From: Syntrophaceae bacterium
GTDB taxonomy: Bacteria > Desulfobacterota > BSN033 > UBA1163
Direction of reading: 5' to 3'
DNA length: 64,000 nt
NCBI GenBank assembly: GCA_013388635.1
Contig: JACAEX010000088.1
Location: forward strand, 20,667 to 84,666
Program-made: the position numbers and the translations under genes
The notes under the pieces: generated by a model
Database searches by the model: none
Told to the model about the DNA's origin: nothing
What the model saw: only the letters and a program-made list of their open reading frames with translations
In this document: positions 54,219 to 63,930 of the stretch, in pieces
How positions within the stretch are numbered: position 1 is the stretch's first letter
Layout: each line of letters begins with the position of its first letter

Positions 54219-56363
54219 TCATTCCGAAATCCGCACTCCGAAATCTCCATTTGATGGCTTGCCGAACTGTAACTGGTAGAGCCCGAAGTAGAGACCCCTC
54301 CTCGCCATCAATTCCTCATGGGTCCCGATCTCCCGGACCCTTCCCTTATGGAGCACCACAATCCGATCGGCATGCCGGATGGTGGAGAGGCGGTGGGCGA
54401 CGACGATCGCTGTCCTGCCCTTGAGCAATCGAGCCAAGCCCTCCTGAATCAACCGTTCTGTCTCGGGATCGACATGAGAAGTCGCCTCATCGAGGATGAG
54501 GATCTTTGGGTTGGCATAGAGGGCCCTTGCAAAAGCCAGAAGTTGTCTCTCACCGGCAGAGAGAACCTCCCCTCCTTCGCCCACCTTGGTACGGTACCCG
54601 TGAGGTAACCGCTGTACGAACTTCTCCACATTCACCACCCGCGCCACCTCACGCACTTTGCCGTCCTCCGCCCTCCGGTTTCCCAGGCGGATATTCTCCT
54701 CCACATCTCCGCCGAAAAGGAAGGTGTCTTGCAGCACTAATCCAATGTGCGATCGAAGGTGAGCCACATCCCTTTCTCGAATGTCGATCCCATCGATGAG
54801 GATGCTGCCCTCCTCTGGCTCGTAAAACCGCTCGAGAAGATGGAGCAGCGAGGTCTTCCCGGCACCGGTGGCGCCCACCAGAGCAACGGTCTCCCCCTCA
54901 CGGACGGAGAAAGAGACGTCGTGGAGGACCTTCTCCTCTCCGTTGTAAGAGAAGGAGACATGACGAAACTCGACGTTGCCTTTTATCTCCTCCTTCTTAG
55001 GAGAAGGAGGTTCGGTGATCCTCTCATCCTGGTCGAGCAACGAAAAGATCCTTTCCAAGGAGGCCATCGCTGATTGCTGAATATTGTACTTCTCGGAGAG
55101 GTCTCGAATCGGTTGAAAGAACATTCGGATATAGGAAAGGTAGGCAACGAGAACCCCCAGGCTGATCCGCTCCTGAATCACTTTGCCGCCCCCATACCAG
55201 AGGAGGAGGCCAATCGCTCCGGAACTCAGGACTTCGATCAGTGGGACGAAGATAGCATAGATCTGGATCTGTCTCAGATTGGCCAGGTAATGTCCCTCGT
55301 TAATCTTCTGAAACCGGCGAGCATTCTCCTCCTCCCTCTGAAAGAGCTGAACGACCTTGATGCCGGATAGATTCTCCTGAAGGAAGGCGTTCATCTGTGC
55401 GACTTTGAAACGGATCAACCGAAAGACATCTCTGGCCCGGTGGCTGAAGGCAAGCGTGGTGACGAAGATCAGAGGGACGACGGAAAATGTGACCAAGCCA
55501 AGCTCCAGGTTGAGGTGAACCAGGAGGATGATGATCCCGATGAGCAGCAACAGATCCTTAAAGAGGTAGACCAGAACAGAAGCGAACATTTCGTGAACGT
55601 TCTGAATATCGTTGGTCAGTCGCGTGACCAACCTGCCCACAGGGTTTCTATCGAAGAAGGAGACAGAGAGATTCTGGAGATGTGAGAAAACCTTCATCCG
55701 GAGGGCGTGCATCGTCCTCTGCCCGGCCATTTCCATAGTATAGACCTGGAGGAAATTCAGACCGAAATGGACGATCAGGATGAACAGGACGATGAGGGCG
55801 ATGCGTAGAATCCCTTTCACATCCTTCCTTCTCAAGCCGAGGAGGTCCTCTTCCTTAAGCTCCTTCATCCGATCGACGGAGATAAACCAGTAGGCCCCAC
55901 TGCTTTCAAAAGAGGAGGGGTACTTTTTCAATATCTCTTCCTGCTCCGGTCTCTCAGGGATGAACAGGTAATATTTGTCCTCCGAGAGGAGGCCTGACTT
56001 CTGAAGAATGGCCACCTCCTTACGATCCATGGACCGCAATACGCCTGGAGGAAGCAGGAACCTCCCCCTCTCCCTCTTAGGGATGAGTGCGCTCTCGTAC
56101 CGGCTCAGGAAGCGTTCTTCCTCCGGCGATCCGTCACCCTTGAACACGATTTCTCTTGCAGAGGTGACAATGTAGCGATCGATGGCTTCTTTGGTCAGGT
56201 AGGGGATGACAAGATCTAAAGCGGCCATGATCAGGACGAAGAGAAGGGAGATCGCCATCAGAGGCCAATAAGGTCGAATAAACGTCCCCAGCCTGGCCAT
56301 CATCCTCAGGTCATAGGGCTTACCTAACTTGCCCTCTTCCATATAGCCGAAATCAGTGTACAT
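54219..56363 (-). CDS. ABC exporter subunit with extra loop between TM1 and TM2
   Basis: 714 residues, type IV ABC exporter with six membrane helices and one ATPase domain: Walker A GATGAGKTS (about 504), signature LSAGERQLLA and Walker B ILILDEATSHVD with catalytic Glu intact. Unusually, about 115 charged residues (roughly 70-185) are inserted between the first two helices, on the periplasmic side. Followed on the same strand by the 608-residue partner upstream (56481-58307), it forms a heterodimeric exporter. Substrates in such families include lipids and drugs; here unknown. Confidence 0.9.
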   Translation of the reverse strand: MYTDFGYMEEGKLGKPYDLRMMARLGTFIRPYWPLMAISLLFVLIMAALDLVIPYLTKEAIDRYIVTSAREIVFKGDGSPEEERFLSRYESALIPKRERGRFLLPPGVLRSMDRKEVAILQKSGLLSEDKYYLFIPERPEQEEILKKYPSSFESSGAYWFISVDRMKELKEEDLLGLRRKDVKGILRIALIVLFILIVHFGLNFLQVYTMEMAGQRTMHALRMKVFSHLQNLSVSFFDRNPVGRLVTRLTNDIQNVHEMFASVLVYLFKDLLLLIGIIILLVHLNLELGLVTFSVVPLIFVTTLAFSHRARDVFRLIRFKVAQMNAFLQENLSGIKVVQLFQREEENARRFQKINEGHYLANLRQIQIYAIFVPLIEVLSSGAIGLLLWYGGGKVIQERISLGVLVAYLSYIRMFFQPIRDLSEKYNIQQSAMASLERIFSLLDQDERITEPPSPKKEEIKGNVEFRHVSFSYNGEEKVLHDVSFSVREGETVALVGATGAGKTSLLHLLERFYEPEEGSILIDGIDIRERDVAHLRSHIGLVLQDTFLFGGDVEENIRLGNRRAEDGKVREVARVVNVEKFVQRLPHGYRTKVGEGGEVLSAGERQLLAFARALYANPKILILDEATSHVDPETERLIQEGLARLLKGRTAIVVAHRLSTIRHADRIVVLHKGRVREIGTHEELMARRGLYFGLYQLQFGKPSNGDFGVRISE

Positions 56364-56370
56364 AACTCAA

Positions 56371-56517
56371 AGACCTGAATACGAAATTTGAATACCGAAA
56401 CTCGAAACAATTTCACAATTTATAATGATCAAATTTTCAAAAGCTTCGTTCACTTAAAAGTTTTGAATTTCGTGCTTCGGTCATTCGAATTTGTCTCGGA
56501 TTTTGTGCTTCGAATTT
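56371..56517. repeat. degraded palindromic repeat between the two ABC genes
   Basis: AT-rich arms ACGAAATTTGAATACCGAAA and TTCGTGCTTCGGTCATTCG with the same end motifs as 44085-44232, but without the CCTGCC core. Confidence 0.5.
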
Positions 56518-58307
56518 AGAATTTCTACCCTTTCTTCTCTTTCCAACTCTTCCTCGAGCTCTCTTTGTCGGTAGAGTTCCGCATAAACGCCACCCTTGGA
56601 GAGCAGGGTGGCGTGATCTCCCATCTCCACCACCTTACCCTCATCCAAGACGACGATACGATCCGCCCTCCGGAGGGGAGCGATGCGGTGGGTGACGAGA
56701 ATGCTCGTCTTCCCATGGAGAAATCTCTCCAGCCCCTCAAGAATCCGTTCCTCTGTCTGGATATCGACGGAGGAGAGGCTATCGTCTAAAATAAAGATCG
56801 GTGGATTCATCAGGACGGCCCTCGCAATGGCAACCCTCTGCCTCTGACCTCCGGAAAGGGTGACCCCCTTTTCTCCGATCATGGTGTTCATTCCCTCTGG
56901 AAGGTTCATGATGTCGTCATAAATCTGTGCGATCCGAGCCGCCTCTTCGATCTCCCTCTCCGTGGCATCCAGCCTTCCGAACGCAATATTCTCCCGGATC
57001 GTGTCCGAAAAGAGGGTGGTCTCCTGCGGGACATACCCGATATCTCTTCTCAAAATCTTGAGAGGGATGCGATGGATCTCGATCCCATCGTAAAGAATCG
57101 TTCCTTGCGGCGGCTCTAAGATCCGGACCAGGAGATCGCAAAGAACCGTCTTTCCAGATCCCGTCCTTCCCACAATGACGATCTTCTCGCCCGGACCAAC
57201 CGTAAGATCAATGCCTCTCAGGATGGCTCCGTTCCCAGCAGAAAAGGTCAGGCCTCTCAGCTCGATCCCACCGTTTAATGACCTGACCGAGATCACCTCT
57301 GGAGCGTCTGAGATTTCTGGAGCCTCTTCAAAAATCCGATTCAGCCGTCTCATCGAAGCGGACCCCCGCTGGATCACATTGATCGCCCAACCCAGGGCCA
57401 TCATGGGCCAGGCAAGCATTCCCAGATAGCTCATGAAGGCCACAAAATCTCCGGTTGTGATCGATTGAAAAATGGTGAGCCTTCCGCCCAGATAGAGGAC
57501 GATGACCATGGAGAGGTTGGAGAGGAAGAGGAGGAGCGGGAAGAACATCCCCCAAACCTTTGTCACAGCGATATTCTTATTAATATAGTCCTGGCTGAGC
57601 CATGAAAGTTTCTCTTCCTCGCTCTTCTCCTGAACGTAGGCCTTGATCACCCGGATGCCGGCGATCGACTCCCTCACCCTCTCGGTAAGGCTGGCAAAGG
57701 CCTTCTGAAGAACCTCAAAACGCTGGTGGATCACCCTGCTGAAGAAGAGCGTCATCACGGTGATCAATGGCATGGGAAGGACGGCATAGAAGGTCAGGAC
57801 CGGGTGGATGTAAATCATGAAGAAGATCGTCAGAACTCCGAGGATGATCGTGTCCACAACGAAGACGACGCCCAGCGAAATCGACATCCGCACGGCTTCG
57901 ATATCATTCGTGGCATGGGCCATCAGGTCTCCCACCCTCGCCTTAGAGAAATAGGCGATGGAGAGGGTTTGAAGATGCTGAAAGAGACGGTCTCTGAGCG
58001 CCTTTTCCACGCGGCGGGCCGCTCCTAAGAGGAAATACCTCCAGACATACCGAAAACCGCCGATCCCCAGGGCCAGGATCAGGACTTCCACTCCATAGAG
58101 GAACAACCGATAAGGTGTGATGGCGCCAGAGGTGAGATCATCGATCGCGTATTTGACAACCCTCGGGATGAAGAGTTGGAGAACATCGACGATGAGCAGG
58201 GCGATTAGCCCGATCAGGATCCACCACCGGTTCTCTTTAAAATCATTTTTGAGGGTATTGAAGGCGTTTATCGTCACCAAGAAAAGTTTAATAAGCCTCT
58301 CTCCCAA
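56481..58307 (-). CDS. ABC exporter subunit with degenerate catalytic residue
   Basis: 608 residues; six membrane helices (about 30-320) and an ATPase domain with Walker A GRTGSGKTV, signature LSGGQRQR and Walker B IFILDDSLSSVD. The residue after the Walker B Asp is Asp, not the catalytic Glu, as in the non-hydrolysing half of heterodimeric exporters (for example the TM287/288 type). It is paired with 54219-56363, whose Glu is intact but whose signature is LSAGE. TTG 58307 with GAGGGG upstream is accepted. The last few residues come from the repeat. Confidence 0.9.
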   Translation of the reverse strand: MGERLIKLFLVTINAFNTLKNDFKENRWWILIGLIALLIVDVLQLFIPRVVKYAIDDLTSGAITPYRLFLYGVEVLILALGIGGFRYVWRYFLLGAARRVEKALRDRLFQHLQTLSIAYFSKARVGDLMAHATNDIEAVRMSISLGVVFVVDTIILGVLTIFFMIYIHPVLTFYAVLPMPLITVMTLFFSRVIHQRFEVLQKAFASLTERVRESIAGIRVIKAYVQEKSEEEKLSWLSQDYINKNIAVTKVWGMFFPLLLFLSNLSMVIVLYLGGRLTIFQSITTGDFVAFMSYLGMLAWPMMALGWAINVIQRGSASMRRLNRIFEEAPEISDAPEVISVRSLNGGIELRGLTFSAGNGAILRGIDLTVGPGEKIVIVGRTGSGKTVLCDLLVRILEPPQGTILYDGIEIHRIPLKILRRDIGYVPQETTLFSDTIRENIAFGRLDATEREIEEAARIAQIYDDIMNLPEGMNTMIGEKGVTLSGGQRQRVAIARAVLMNPPIFILDDSLSSVDIQTEERILEGLERFLHGKTSILVTHRIAPLRRADRIVVLDEGKVVEMGDHATLLSKGGVYAELYRQRELEEELEREERVEILNSKHKIRDKFE

Positions 58308-58506
58308 AAGTCAACCCCTCGGCGCTCCTGGCCGTGAACGCTTAGGGCAAGGGGTTCACGCTGCGGAAGTCCGCTGGTCTGGCCGCATTCATCGTGACCG
58401 TTCTCGCCTTCAACCGATGAGGCAACCGACCTTTATGGCCATCCGAGAGAGGCAGAGGAAGAGGATTGCGGATAATTGATAAAGCGGGCTCCAAATCCAA
58501 CGTCTT
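58308..58506. other. intergenic, nothing recognised
   Basis: About 200 bases between the DGC gene end and the ABC gene start, containing small palindromes (GTGAACGCTTAGGG ... GGGGTTCACG and GCGGAAGTCCGC). The promoter of the exporter operon is expected here. No gene is seen. Confidence 0.4.
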
Positions 58507-59451
58507 TTATTTGAACGGCGGAGGAGCTATTTCGACCCGGTTTCTACCCTGGCTCTTTGCCAGGTAAAGCGCCTGGTCCGCCCGTCTCATCACCGACTCC
58601 AGGTCTTCGGTCTCATCAGACAGCTGGGCAATGCCAGCACTAATTTTAAACCATAGCTCTACCCCGCTATCCGTCAGGATGTGATACTCCTCGACGCTCT
58701 TTCTCAGCCGCGCCATCGCCGCCAAGGCCTTTTCGAGGTCGCATTCCACCATCATCACTGCAAACTCATCGCCCCCCAACCGACCGACAATATCGTTAGG
58801 CCGGAGTCGACCTTCTAAGATTTTAACCAGCTCCGTGAGAACCAAATCTCCCACGGGATGCCCATACCGATCATTGATTTCTTTGAACTGATCGATATCG
58901 ATCATAGAAATAGACAAGGGACACTGGTAACGCCGAGCCCGGACGACCTCTGCTTCTGCCAGTTCGAGGAAATGTCGGCGATTATAAGCTCCGGTAAGGG
59001 GATCCGTGGTTGCAAAGTACTCCAATTCCTTCTGCAAAAGCTTGAGTCCACTGATGTCCAGAAAATTCTCAAGAAGGTGGGAACGACCGTTCAATTCGAT
59101 CGGGGCAACCGTCTTCAAGATCGGGATTCTCCTCCCGTCGGTTGTCAATAGAATCCGTTCCGATTTGTCCACCTTTTGCCCCTTGTCCGTGATGGGGCAG
59201 TTTCCCATTTCAGCAGGACATACAAAGGTGTGGCAGACATGGCCGATGATCTGCTCTTTTGGAACTCCGATCAAGGTCGAGGCCTCGGGATTGACGTCAA
59301 CAATTCTATGCGATTCCGGATCGATGATCATGATTCCTGCATGAACGGAGTCAAGTATGGTTCTTGCCCTTCCTTCGAGCTCGCGAATGGTCTCCCGGGC
59401 CTTCTGAAGCTCCTTAAGCAAGCTTGTCACATCCGTGATATCGTTATCCAT
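58507..59451 (-). CDS. PAS-GGDEF diguanylate cyclase
   Basis: 314 residues from ATG 59451. An N-terminal coiled coil leads to a PAS domain (about 30-145) with a cysteine set (HVCHTFVCPAEMGNCPITD), common in this lineage and possibly haem- or metal-related. The C-terminal GGDEF domain has DPLTGAYNRRHF and RLGGDEFAVMM, and the inhibitory I-site RPND lies exactly five residues before GGDEF. It should make c-di-GMP from two GTP and be inhibited by product. No EAL domain is present. Only about 20 bases separate it from the metallophosphoesterase gene. Confidence 0.93.
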   Translation of the reverse strand: MDNDITDVTSLLKELQKARETIRELEGRARTILDSVHAGIMIIDPESHRIVDVNPEASTLIGVPKEQIIGHVCHTFVCPAEMGNCPITDKGQKVDKSERILLTTDGRRIPILKTVAPIELNGRSHLLENFLDISGLKLLQKELEYFATTDPLTGAYNRRHFLELAEAEVVRARRYQCPLSISMIDIDQFKEINDRYGHPVGDLVLTELVKILEGRLRPNDIVGRLGGDEFAVMMVECDLEKALAAMARLRKSVEEYHILTDSGVELWFKISAGIAQLSDETEDLESVMRRADQALYLAKSQGRNRVEIAPPPFK

Positions 59452-59471
59452 TTTACTTCCGTGGGCCAACC

Positions 59472-60569
59472 TTATCCGCTTTCCTGTTTTTGTTGGATCA
59501 GGCGAGGTCCGACTCTCCCCTCTCCTTTTTCGTAGAATAGAACATAACTCAGGTTAATCGTGGTTTCAAACTTATAGTAGAAGTATGGTTCCTGGGTGTA
59601 GAATTGCACCCCGCCTTCACTGTAGGTGGGCACGCTTCTCATCCGGGTAGACGGCCGACCCTTTGGTTCAATGAATCTCCTCCAAGTGCCGGTATTCAGA
59701 TGTTTAATGCCCTTATCGAAACCTTTCTCCAGCGCCTCGTGTGTATGCCCAAAAATGATGTATTTCCCGACCCCGTTCTTGGCCAGATCCCTGGCTGCCC
59801 TCACCAGATCGGGCTGATATCTGCCTGAGATGAAGTCCATCACCAGGCTTGCGACCTCACCTGCGTGATTGACCACAAAGCCTGCGATGGTGTCGTAGTA
59901 GATCTGTTTTAGCCTTCCCTCTTCATCAATCGAGTCCAACCAGTTGGAGATCGCTGACTGAGGTCTCACATTGTCAAGGTCGTTGACGATGGCCGGATCG
60001 ATCTTCAACGCCCCTCTCTCTTCTCTCACCCTCTCAAAGAATTTGCCGACAATCTCCACGACAATTCGGTCTCCGAGACAGTAGGGGATGGGGGTCCCAT
60101 CCCGATTGTATGTGTTGTTGATGGAGTCGTACCGGTGACCATGCTCAGCCCAGATGCCCAAAGCTTCATCACGGTAGTAACTCTCCGGATTGATGGCGAG
60201 TCCGAACCTCTCCCGGACCATCTCCAGCAGTCTCGGATCAAGCGAAGTACCAAAATCGTGGTTCCCGACCACATATCTCAATTGGCAGCCCCCTCTTTCC
60301 GTGAAATACCTCAGGGTCTCAAAGAAAGGAGCATGCTGCTCCACAATGTCGCCCATGACCTTCAGCTTCACCTCCGGATGGGGAAGCCCTTCAAATTCGT
60401 AGTACTTTTGCGTCCGGATCAGGTCAAAGATGTCCCCTAAGAGGATCATCTCAATCTTTTTGGATCGGTCCGAGAGCCCCCGAACCAGATCGTCAAACTC
60501 CCTGTGAAACTGGAAATCGTCTCGTTCTTTACCGTCCCCTAAATGAAGATCGCTCAAAAATACCCTCAT
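59472..60569 (-). CDS. calcineurin-like metallophosphoesterase
   Basis: 365 residues with the dimetal motifs FLSDLHLGDGKERDD, LLGDIFDLIR, YVVGNHDFGT, EHGHRYD and IIFGHTHEA. The layout resembles LpxH-type UDP-diacylglucosamine hydrolases but the protein is longer by about 120 residues, so the substrate may differ. In this window kdsB is the only other LPS gene, so an LPS role is a guess. The final residues run into the DGC leader. Confidence 0.85.
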   Translation of the reverse strand: MRVFLSDLHLGDGKERDDFQFHREFDDLVRGLSDRSKKIEMILLGDIFDLIRTQKYYEFEGLPHPEVKLKVMGDIVEQHAPFFETLRYFTERGGCQLRYVVGNHDFGTSLDPRLLEMVRERFGLAINPESYYRDEALGIWAEHGHRYDSINNTYNRDGTPIPYCLGDRIVVEIVGKFFERVREERGALKIDPAIVNDLDNVRPQSAISNWLDSIDEEGRLKQIYYDTIAGFVVNHAGEVASLVMDFISGRYQPDLVRAARDLAKNGVGKYIIFGHTHEALEKGFDKGIKHLNTGTWRRFIEPKGRPSTRMRSVPTYSEGGVQFYTQEPYFYYKFETTINLSYVLFYEKGEGRVGPRLIQQKQESG

Positions 60570-60673
60570 CTCTTCTCCTCAGATCAAAACCTTTTGGGTC
60601 ACCCTACTCTAAACGACCGCATCCTAAGGCTGAGAAGCCTGACCGCCTGCCCCCTCGACATCCACCCCTATGA

Positions 60674-61813
60674 TCATTTCGGCACAGCCTCGTGGGGAGG
60701 GAGTGCTTGGGAAAAGACGGACGAAGGGAGACGAAGCACCTTTTCGGCATTCTCAAGGATGGAATCTGAAAAACCGTGAGCCCTCTTGATCCGTACATCC
60801 CTGTCCAGAGGGTTCTTCGTCCTCTTGATCTTCAGATAATCTTCCACCGTGGTCCCGTGGGTCACCCACGGAAGATGGATCCACCCATCGATCGGTATGG
60901 GAAAATCTGAACCGTGGAGAAGCCACCTGGACGGAAACGTCTCAAGCACCTCCTTCACAATTGGAATTCGCGTGGACAGAGAAAAGGCAGAGGTGTCTCC
61001 CCAGAGATGAACCTTTCTGCCCGGGTTTGCGGCCTTCATGAACCCGTAGAACTCTTTTACCTCATTCTTATTGATGGGAGGCGGAAAGACGGGTGTAGCA
61101 CAATGGGCCGCTATCACCGTAACCCCGCACTCCAGGGGTTTATCAAGGTATCTAAAATTATCGAGCCGCCATTCCCGTATCCCTTCCGGGAAGGAATATT
61201 CTGGCCCGACATGACAAAGCAAAGGCATCTCGGCATCTGATAGGAATTCATAAAACTCTTTATGCTTCGGATCCCTGAGATGGATATGTTGCGCAGAGGG
61301 GATCAGTTTGATCAGTACTGCATCCTGATCAGCCACGACGAATTCCAACTCCTCCCTCCAGTCCTTTCGGTTCGGACTGACCGAGCCCCCGTAGTAGAAT
61401 CTCTTCTCCCTGATCTTCGGATCCCTCTCCTCTCCGAGCCGGCTGTTCAATTCCTTCACCCTTTTAGACAGGAATCTATTGGATATCCAGAGGTCGGTCC
61501 TCTTTCTATCAAGCTTTCCTGACTTGGGATCGTAGACAGCATCCAAGGCGAGCAAGACCACCCCGTCAATCTCCTCAGAGGCTTTCAGGAATTGATAAAC
61601 CAGGTTCAAATACTCCTCTGTGTCGATCGTCCCGCTCTCATCAAAATCAGCTCCCAGCTTTTCCAGATCCTTCTCCACCAGACCATAAAGGATTCGTGTG
61701 AAAAGGAGATTGTTATCATCCGGGTAGAAGTAGACTTTTTCATCCACCTGATTGATGTCCGTCCCTCTTCCAACGACATGGAAGTGCATGTCGATCCTCT
61801 TTGGTTTCATCAT
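60674..61813 (-). CDS. amidohydrolase-family (TIM-barrel) hydrolase
   Basis: 379 residues from ATG 61813, which overlaps the TGA of the upstream membrane-protein gene (TGATG), implying coupling. Metal ligands are in IDMHFHV, LLCHVGPE, IAAHCATP and LLHGSDFP, the Amidohydrolase_2 pattern. Decarboxylases and lactonases share the fold; the substrate is unknown. An acidic insert (DFDESGTIDTEEYLN) resembles an EF-hand loop and may bind calcium. Confidence 0.8.
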   Translation of the reverse strand: MMKPKRIDMHFHVVGRGTDINQVDEKVYFYPDDNNLLFTRILYGLVEKDLEKLGADFDESGTIDTEEYLNLVYQFLKASEEIDGVVLLALDAVYDPKSGKLDRKRTDLWISNRFLSKRVKELNSRLGEERDPKIREKRFYYGGSVSPNRKDWREELEFVVADQDAVLIKLIPSAQHIHLRDPKHKEFYEFLSDAEMPLLCHVGPEYSFPEGIREWRLDNFRYLDKPLECGVTVIAAHCATPVFPPPINKNEVKEFYGFMKAANPGRKVHLWGDTSAFSLSTRIPIVKEVLETFPSRWLLHGSDFPIPIDGWIHLPWVTHGTTVEDYLKIKRTKNPLDRDVRIKRAHGFSDSILENAEKVLRLPSSVFSQALPPHEAVPK

Positions 61814-62712
61814 CACCCCGTCTTCGCCTCTCCCGCTGCCGCCTTCTCCGGTTTTCTGCCTGCTGAGCGAAGGTTTATGAATTTATTGAGCATTTCAAAC
61901 CAGAAAGGAGCGCCGAGGGATACGGCCAAGGCTGTGAGGAACAGACCGACTGCCTTGCTCAAGATCTGCCAAAAGCTATTGAAGACTTCGAGAGACTTCT
62001 TTGTCCAGCCAAGAGGAAACTGTAATCTTTTCATCTCCTCACTGATGAGCGTTATCCTCTTCTGTGGCTCTTGGGACGTATCGCTAACAGGGACCTTTGC
62101 AATCTCCTGGGCTGCCGCGACCAGTCCGGCCCTCATCGTAGGATCCCGGAAAAGGGTTTGGGTAACTGAAATCGTATCCGCATTCAGCGCGAGAGTGGCC
62201 ACCAGAGCGCATGCAAAGATGATCTTCTGAGCCTTCCTTTTATACCATCCCGAAACCCTCTCCATCCCATCATCAAACCATCTCTCGAAATTCTCGCGGG
62301 CTTTCTTGAGACTGTCTTCGGCATCATCGAGAAGCGTCGAAACAGTCGTGCGAAGCCCTTCCGGCAGGGTACTGGCACACTGGCGCAGGTCGTTGATCGT
62401 TCTCGAACCCTTGCCGGGATCGGAAGGAGCGATGAGGTCCATCAAGGCAAGCGCAAAGAGGCGAGAGGGGATATAGGACGGCCTTCTTCCGTTCTGGGCA
62501 ATTCCCCTGATAAGAGGATGCTCGAAAAACCTCATAGAATATCCGTTCCCCTCCGGGTCGTTGAGAAGGCTACGGATCCCTTCTTCAAGATTTTTTGACC
62601 TCATCTCAAGCCTTTTTGAGATCCACTCTGTGATGACCGAACAGATCAGACTCAGAAATAGATAGACGACCATGAGCCCGATCGCCACGTCGAGTATGCC
62701 TGATCCGAACAT
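61813..62712 (-). CDS. membrane protein of unknown function
   Basis: 299 residues with an N-terminal helix (ILDVAIGLMVVYLFLSLICS), a charged middle, two further helices (IIFACALVATLALNADTISV and SKAVGLFLTALAVSLGAPFW) and the motif FEMLNKFINLRS at the end. The pattern is found in bacterial proteins annotated only as hypothetical. It overlaps the start of the amidohydrolase gene, so the two are made together. Confidence 0.7.
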   Translation of the reverse strand: MFGSGILDVAIGLMVVYLFLSLICSVITEWISKRLEMRSKNLEEGIRSLLNDPEGNGYSMRFFEHPLIRGIAQNGRRPSYIPSRLFALALMDLIAPSDPGKGSRTINDLRQCASTLPEGLRTTVSTLLDDAEDSLKKARENFERWFDDGMERVSGWYKRKAQKIIFACALVATLALNADTISVTQTLFRDPTMRAGLVAAAQEIAKVPVSDTSQEPQKRITLISEEMKRLQFPLGWTKKSLEVFNSFWQILSKAVGLFLTALAVSLGAPFWFEMLNKFINLRSAGRKPEKAAAGEAKTG

Positions 62713-62966
62713 CTTATCCTCCTTTGGAAAAAGGTATATAAAATCTGTACCCTGAAGTCAATGAGTTTGTGAGCACCAGATAGGCGGAGCCTTAAGAAAT
62801 GGAACTGAGGCTGGACGCCGGAGTAGAACTTATGCTATGAAATATACGATGTGAAAAGGTCCCTAAATCCTGACCGCGGCTTGATAAAATTCTTTGACAT
62901 TGGCTTATATCGCTGATTTATTGACATACCTATACTGACTTTGATTAAATGAACAACCCGTGAGGA
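62713..62966. promoter_or_regulatory. divergent spacer before kdsB
   Basis: About 250 bases without a convincing gene. Two TTGACA hexamers (near 62894 and 62921) lie in an AT-rich stretch, but -10 matches are poor, so only weak promoter candidates are seen. Confidence 0.35.
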
Positions 62967-62972
62967 ATGCCT

Positions 62973-63026
62973 ATGGTCTATGGCGAGAGTCAAAGGAAAA
63001 AAGTACAAATTGCCTCGGTAGATTGA
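62973..63026 (+). CDS. possible leader peptide before kdsB
   Basis: A 17-codon frame, MVYGESQRKKVQIASVD, has GAGGA six bases upstream (ATG 62967 is an alternative), and ends in TGA one base before ATG 63028. The kdsB start itself has no Shine-Dalgarno, so translation could be coupled to this frame. It may be chance. Confidence 0.25.
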   Translation: MVYGESQRKKVQIASVD

Positions 63027-63036
63027 TATGGTCTCG

Positions 63037-63810
63037 ATGAGAGTGGCTGCTATTATCCCTGCCCGATACGGATCGACACGCTTTGAGGGTAAGCCCCTGG
63101 CTGATATCCTTGGTAAGCCACTGATCCAACATGTTTACGAGGGGGTTTGCCAGTCAAGGTTAATCGATAAGGTGATTGTGGCCACCGATGATCAGAGGAT
63201 TCTGGAGGCAGTCCGGGGCTTCGGCGGAAGCGGAGTGATCACCTCTCCGGATCACCCTACTGGAACTGACCGAGTCGCAGAGGTTGCTCGAAGGCTCAAG
63301 GCGGAGATCATCGTCAATGTCCAGGGGGATGAGCCCTTGATCAAGGGACCCATCATCGATAAAGCCATACGACCACTTTTGAGGGATGATACCCTCTCCA
63401 TGTCCACGCTGATGACAAGGATTGAAGAGGTGAAAGACTGGCTCAATCCCCATATCGTCAAGGTGGTTGTGGATCAGAAGGGCTTTGCACTCTACTTCTC
63501 AAGGTCTCCCATCCCTTTTCCAAGAGGCTTAAATATTGAGCGACTCCTCTCCAGGGATCCAAGGAGCGAAGGACTCCTGCCCAGGAAACTGTTCAAACAT
63601 ATCGGGGTCTATGTGTATCGCCGCAATTTCCTCCTTCGATATTCCAAAATGAAGCCCACCCCTCTGGAAAAACTTGAAAAACTTGAACAGCTCCGAGCCA
63701 TAGAGAACGGTTACCGCATAAAGGTGACCGCTGTCAATTATGAGCCGCTTTCCGTTGACACTCCTGAAGATCTCCAAAGGGTGGTAACCTTTCTCTCTCA
63801 CGCTCATTGA
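63037..63810 (+). CDS. kdsB: 3-deoxy-manno-octulosonate cytidylyltransferase
   Basis: Activates Kdo as CMP-Kdo for LPS core synthesis. 257 residues from ATG 63037 (MRVAAIIPARYGSTRFEGKP, the usual start); the track start 63028 adds three residues. The nucleotide-binding IPARYGSTRFEGKPL, VQGDEPLI and late VDTPEDL motifs are intact. Normal length is about 245-255. No ribosome site precedes either ATG, and a 17-codon frame ends just upstream. No other Kdo gene is adjacent. Confidence 0.96.
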   Translation: MRVAAIIPARYGSTRFEGKPLADILGKPLIQHVYEGVCQSRLIDKVIVATDDQRILEAVRGFGGSGVITSPDHPTGTDRVAEVARRLKAEIIVNVQGDEPLIKGPIIDKAIRPLLRDDTLSMSTLMTRIEEVKDWLNPHIVKVVVDQKGFALYFSRSPIPFPRGLNIERLLSRDPRSEGLLPRKLFKHIGVYVYRRNFLLRYSKMKPTPLEKLEKLEQLRAIENGYRIKVTAVNYEPLSVDTPEDLQRVVTFLSHAH

Positions 63811-63896
63811 TGGAGAAGGTAATGGTTGCTCCCGCCCTTTTCAAATCCAAACGATAAGCGTCCAGCCAAGGCAAATCTGTCATGTTAGCTAAAATT

Positions 63897-63930
63897 TAAA
63901 AGTGCACACTTTAAGTTTTAAAAGTGCACA
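63897..63930. repeat. direct repeat AAAAGTGCACAC at probable element end
   Basis: Two copies of TTAAAAGTGCACAC, 20 bases apart, precede the end of a partial ORF on the minus strand. The arrangement looks like the terminal region of an insertion sequence. Confidence 0.45.
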
